Below are positions 19,131 to 20,856 of a DNA stretch of 20,856 nucleotides, in pieces; positions within the stretch are counted from its first letter, which is position 1, and each line of letters opens with the position of its first letter. The notes beneath the pieces are model-generated. The model made no database searches and was not told the origin of the DNA. It saw only the letters and a list, made by a program, of their open reading frames with translations. This DNA is from a virus, in IMG/VR virus record IMGVR_UViG_3300025010_000264, positions 1-20,856 of that record. One strand, written 5' to 3'. The translations under genes were made by a program, and so were the position numbers.

Positions 19131-19595
19131 ATGGATATATTAAAAAACAAAGACTCTAATGAAACTATTCCGATCCTATTGAATTTTACCGAATCAGAAA
19201 AGATTATTTTGATTAAAGTTATTGCTTCAATGGATATTCAGGAAGATAGTTTTGTTTTAAACGATTATGAAGATTCTATAGGTTGTAGAGGTCATTATAA
19301 GTTAAACTGGACATCCGTTTTAAACAAACTTCTTACAGATGAAGAAAAAGGTTCTGCTTTTGGTTACATGATTCATAATTTTGGGTGGAACCTTTGGAAT
19401 AATTTAATCTGGCTATTTGATTCCGTGTTTGATGTTCCAAGAGTTCCGAAAGGTCTTTCTTCTTGTAATATGAGAGATCAGGAGACAGAAGAATTTAAAA
19501 AATTTCAAGAACAGTATAGTTTATTTGTTTCTGATTTAATAGAGAAACATTTAGATAAGGCTGAACTTGAAAGAGTATCAGTTTTGCCGGAGTAG
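19131..19595 (+). CDS. Unknown 154-residue protein
   Basis: ATG 19131 lies right after AAAAGGGGGTGA. The protein is acidic, with a mixed N-terminus (LLNFTESEKIILIKVIASMD), several tryptophans in the middle (NFGWNLWNNLIWLFDSVF) and a helical C-terminus (EEFKKFQEQYSLFVSDLIEKHLD). No domain recognised. Position after the large terminase suggests a virion- or packaging-related role, but phages also place unrelated genes here. Confidence 0.7.
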   Translation: MDILKNKDSNETIPILLNFTESEKIILIKVIASMDIQEDSFVLNDYEDSIGCRGHYKLNWTSVLNKLLTDEEKGSAFGYMIHNFGWNLWNNLIWLFDSVFDVPRVPKGLSSCNMRDQETEEFKKFQEQYSLFVSDLIEKHLDKAELERVSVLPE

Positions 19596-19637
19596 GGTTT
19601 ATAGTTAAAATAAATATAATTTAAGGAGAGTGTTAGA

Positions 19638-20048
19638 ATGGATAAAGTTACAATTAAGACTGGTGAAGAAACAAGAATATGTCTCATGGTGGATGAAAAT
19701 TGTCCGGATACCTCTTTGAAGTTTGAACAGCTATCCGATAACACAGTTAAGATCGAGAAACTGCCGAGTTTTCAGGAAGGTGAATTAGAAGAGTTTGACG
19801 AAGAACACGAATCACTTCCGGTAATTGTCACCCTGTATGGAGATAGGTTGAAGAGTGTTTCTTTCAATATGGAAGACGATAGCCTAACCTTCACTACAAT
19901 GAAAAGGGCTGCCGATGATAAGAATTATTCTAGCAGGAACATTCTCCTTGAAACTATGAATAACCCTGAAGGAAATAATTACGTCCAGACAGTTTATTTT
20001 GTGGAGGACTTTGCCGACTCTGGAGTAAATGCTGAAGAAGAGGAATAA
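19638..20048 (+). CDS. Unknown acidic 136-residue protein
   Basis: Start ATG 19638 with TAAGGAGAG. The sequence is strongly acidic (EGELEEFDEEHE; ends NAEEEE) with beta-type segments (VTIKTGEETRICLMVDE, LPVIVTLYGDRLKSVSF, YVQTVYFVEDF). No family recognised. Overlaps nothing; 49 bases separate it from the next gene. Confidence 0.7.
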   Translation: MDKVTIKTGEETRICLMVDENCPDTSLKFEQLSDNTVKIEKLPSFQEGELEEFDEEHESLPVIVTLYGDRLKSVSFNMEDDSLTFTTMKRAADDKNYSSRNILLETMNNPEGNNYVQTVYFVEDFADSGVNAEEEE

Positions 20049-20097
20049 TAATTAGGTTTTAATACCTATTATTTTGATTAAGAAAGGGGGTTCTTGA

Positions 20098-20568
20098 ATG
20101 GATCAGACCGTATCAGAAGAACAAATTTTAAAAGGAACTATAGATTCTGAGTGGCTGGCTACAGAGATAGCCGTAATGATATACTCTTCTAGTCGGAAAG
20201 AAATTTTCGATGTTCTGGAGTGTATTTATGAAAAAGAACGAGACCCTAGACTTTCTGCGAATAAGAAATTAGTGAGCAATATTCTTAATAAAACCTGTAA
20301 GAATATCAGCAAACTAATTGCCGATGTTTTGGAGAATTGGGAAGTGGAAGTTGAAGTAGGGGGAAAAATTTCTCCAGAAGAAACACTTCCAGCTATTAGG
20401 GAGTACAACAATACCAGGGGAATGATTGGTTTACCTCCGATACTACGTCCAGAAGTTTTTATTAGTCGTATTTCTGAAGAAACCAATATATCTCCTGCTA
20501 TTGTGAAACAGATTCTTGATGCCGAAACAGAGTTAATTATTGAAAGAGTTAGTCCTAAAAAATTATAA
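20098..20568 (+). CDS. Unknown helical 156-residue protein
   Basis: Starts at ATG 20098 after GAAAGGGGGTTCTTGA. The N-terminal two thirds is helical (EWLATEIAVMIYSSSRKEIFDVLECIYEK). The C-terminus has EETNISPAIVKQILDAETELIIE, which could be a small helix-turn-helix-like unit. It may be a DNA- or capsid-associated protein, but no motif decides. A terminator follows eight bases after the stop. Confidence 0.7.
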   Translation: MDQTVSEEQILKGTIDSEWLATEIAVMIYSSSRKEIFDVLECIYEKERDPRLSANKKLVSNILNKTCKNISKLIADVLENWEVEVEVGGKISPEETLPAIREYNNTRGMIGLPPILRPEVFISRISEETNISPAIVKQILDAETELIIERVSPKKL

Positions 20569-20575
20569 CGGAAAG

Positions 20576-20612
20576 AAAACACCAGGAGTTTATTATTCTG
20601 GTGTTTTTATTT
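20576..20612 (+). terminator. Intrinsic terminator after the gene at 20098
   Basis: AAAACACCAG (20576-20585) pairs with CTGGTGTTTT (20598-20607) across 12 bases and continues into a T-rich run. It separates the module from the next promoter at 20622. Confidence 0.9.
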
Positions 20613-20621
20613 TTGTCATAA

Positions 20622-20650
20622 GGGAAAAACTGAAAATGTCTTGATATAAT
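20622..20650 (+). promoter_or_regulatory. Promoter for the gene at 20685
   Basis: GGGAAAA (20622-20628) in the -35 position, AAAATGTC (20633-20640) and TTGATATAAT (20641-20650). It combines the features of both promoter groups in this window: GGGAAAA (with 1011 and 19085) and AAAAyGTC (with 12822 and 14760). Confidence 0.75.
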
Positions 20651-20684
20651 AAAGATAAGGACAGTTTTAAGGAGGTTCGTTATA

Positions 20685-20856
20685 GTGTGGAATTGTAAAA
20701 ATCCTAGAGACTTTTATCCATCCAAAATGTTTTGCTCTATTTGTGGGAACATTCAAGAGATTCAACGTCCTAAAAGGAAAACTAGGAAAAATGGTCATAT
20801 AAAAGACTTGTGGTGTATTCGGTGTAAAACCGAAACTAAACACATTGAAAACGCCG
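20685..20856 (+). CDS. Zinc-ribbon protein, cut by window end
   Basis: The first 57 codons of a gene starting at GTG 20685, nine bases after a consensus AAGGAGGT (20669-20676). Cysteines: CKNPRDF, CSICGNIQEI, CIRCKTETKH, a zinc ribbon with the two pairs about 25 residues apart, plus a basic stretch between (RPKRKTRKNG). Similar small proteins are common in Clostridia and their phages; a nucleic-acid-binding role is likely but not shown. The end lies beyond the window. Confidence 0.75.
   Translation, partial: MWNCKNPRDFYPSKMFCSICGNIQEIQRPKRKTRKNGHIKDLWCIRCKTETKHIENA

Noticed and set aside
20226-20582. Minus-strand open frame of about 118 codons
   Set aside because: Opposite the gene at 20098 and extends into the terminator hairpin; Ser/Leu-rich shadow.
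1-20856. tRNA genes, CRISPR arrays, insertion sequences or attachment sites
   Set aside because: Looked for cloverleaf ends, regularly spaced repeats, transposase or integrase motifs and found none.

Overview
The window is a stretch of an AT-rich phage, or phage-like element, of an endospore-forming-type Firmicute (Clostridia/Bacilli). The evidence is consistent. All credible genes lie on the + strand, are short and tightly packed, and often overlap by 1-32 bases. Shine-Dalgarno sequences of the AGGAGG type are strong and TTG starts are common. There is a small/large terminase pair (16686-19067), a YopX-family protein, a GH73 glucosaminidase with an SLH domain, and a 3D-domain wall enzyme. 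The SLH domain suggests a host with an S-layer or SLH-anchoring wall polymer. No integrase, attachment site, tRNA or CRISPR was seen, so lifestyle is undetermined.

Layout. (1) 1-1030 is essentially gene-free and unusual: repeated GTAGCA/TGCTAC and ACCAGTTC elements, a 9-bp inverted repeat, a T/G-rich block, three consecutive hairpins including a nested palindrome (736-772), then a 124-nt tract with one G on the + strand (771-894). It looks like a control or replication region. (2) 1031-8956 is a long co-directional run of small genes from an extended -10 promoter: tiny membrane proteins, Cys-rich mini-proteins, a six-helix membrane protein, a DnaJ-type zinc finger, YopX, and two genes that each encode two tandem SpoIIID-like helix-turn-helix repeats. 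(3) 8965-9372 holds a winged-helix regulator bracketed by two long perfect inverted repeats. (4) 9375-12784 is an operon with the GH73-SLH lysin and a YkgJ-type cysteine-cluster protein. (5) 12822-14705 is an operon with a SigH-like sigma factor and a secreted 3D-domain enzyme. (6) 14749-16511 is another set of small genes. (7) 16498-20568 is the packaging module and the first genes after it. A consensus promoter is followed at once by a terminator (possible short RNA), then small terminase, a second terminator, large terminase and three unrecognised genes. (8) 20622 to the end starts a new unit with a zinc-ribbon protein cut by the window edge.

Transcription units are punctuated by intrinsic terminators followed within tens of bases by promoters. 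Three share the core AAAAyGTC-wTGwTATAmT; three share GGGAAAA near -35 with GATATAAT at -10. The phage carries two SpoIIID-like regulators and a SigH-like sigma factor, all resembling sporulation regulators, which suggests it may redirect host sporulation/stationary-phase transcription or run its own late transcription with borrowed parts. A second theme is the abundance of small Cys-rich proteins, several ending in C-x2-[FY]-x-P.

All functions are read from sequence motifs by eye; no database search was run.
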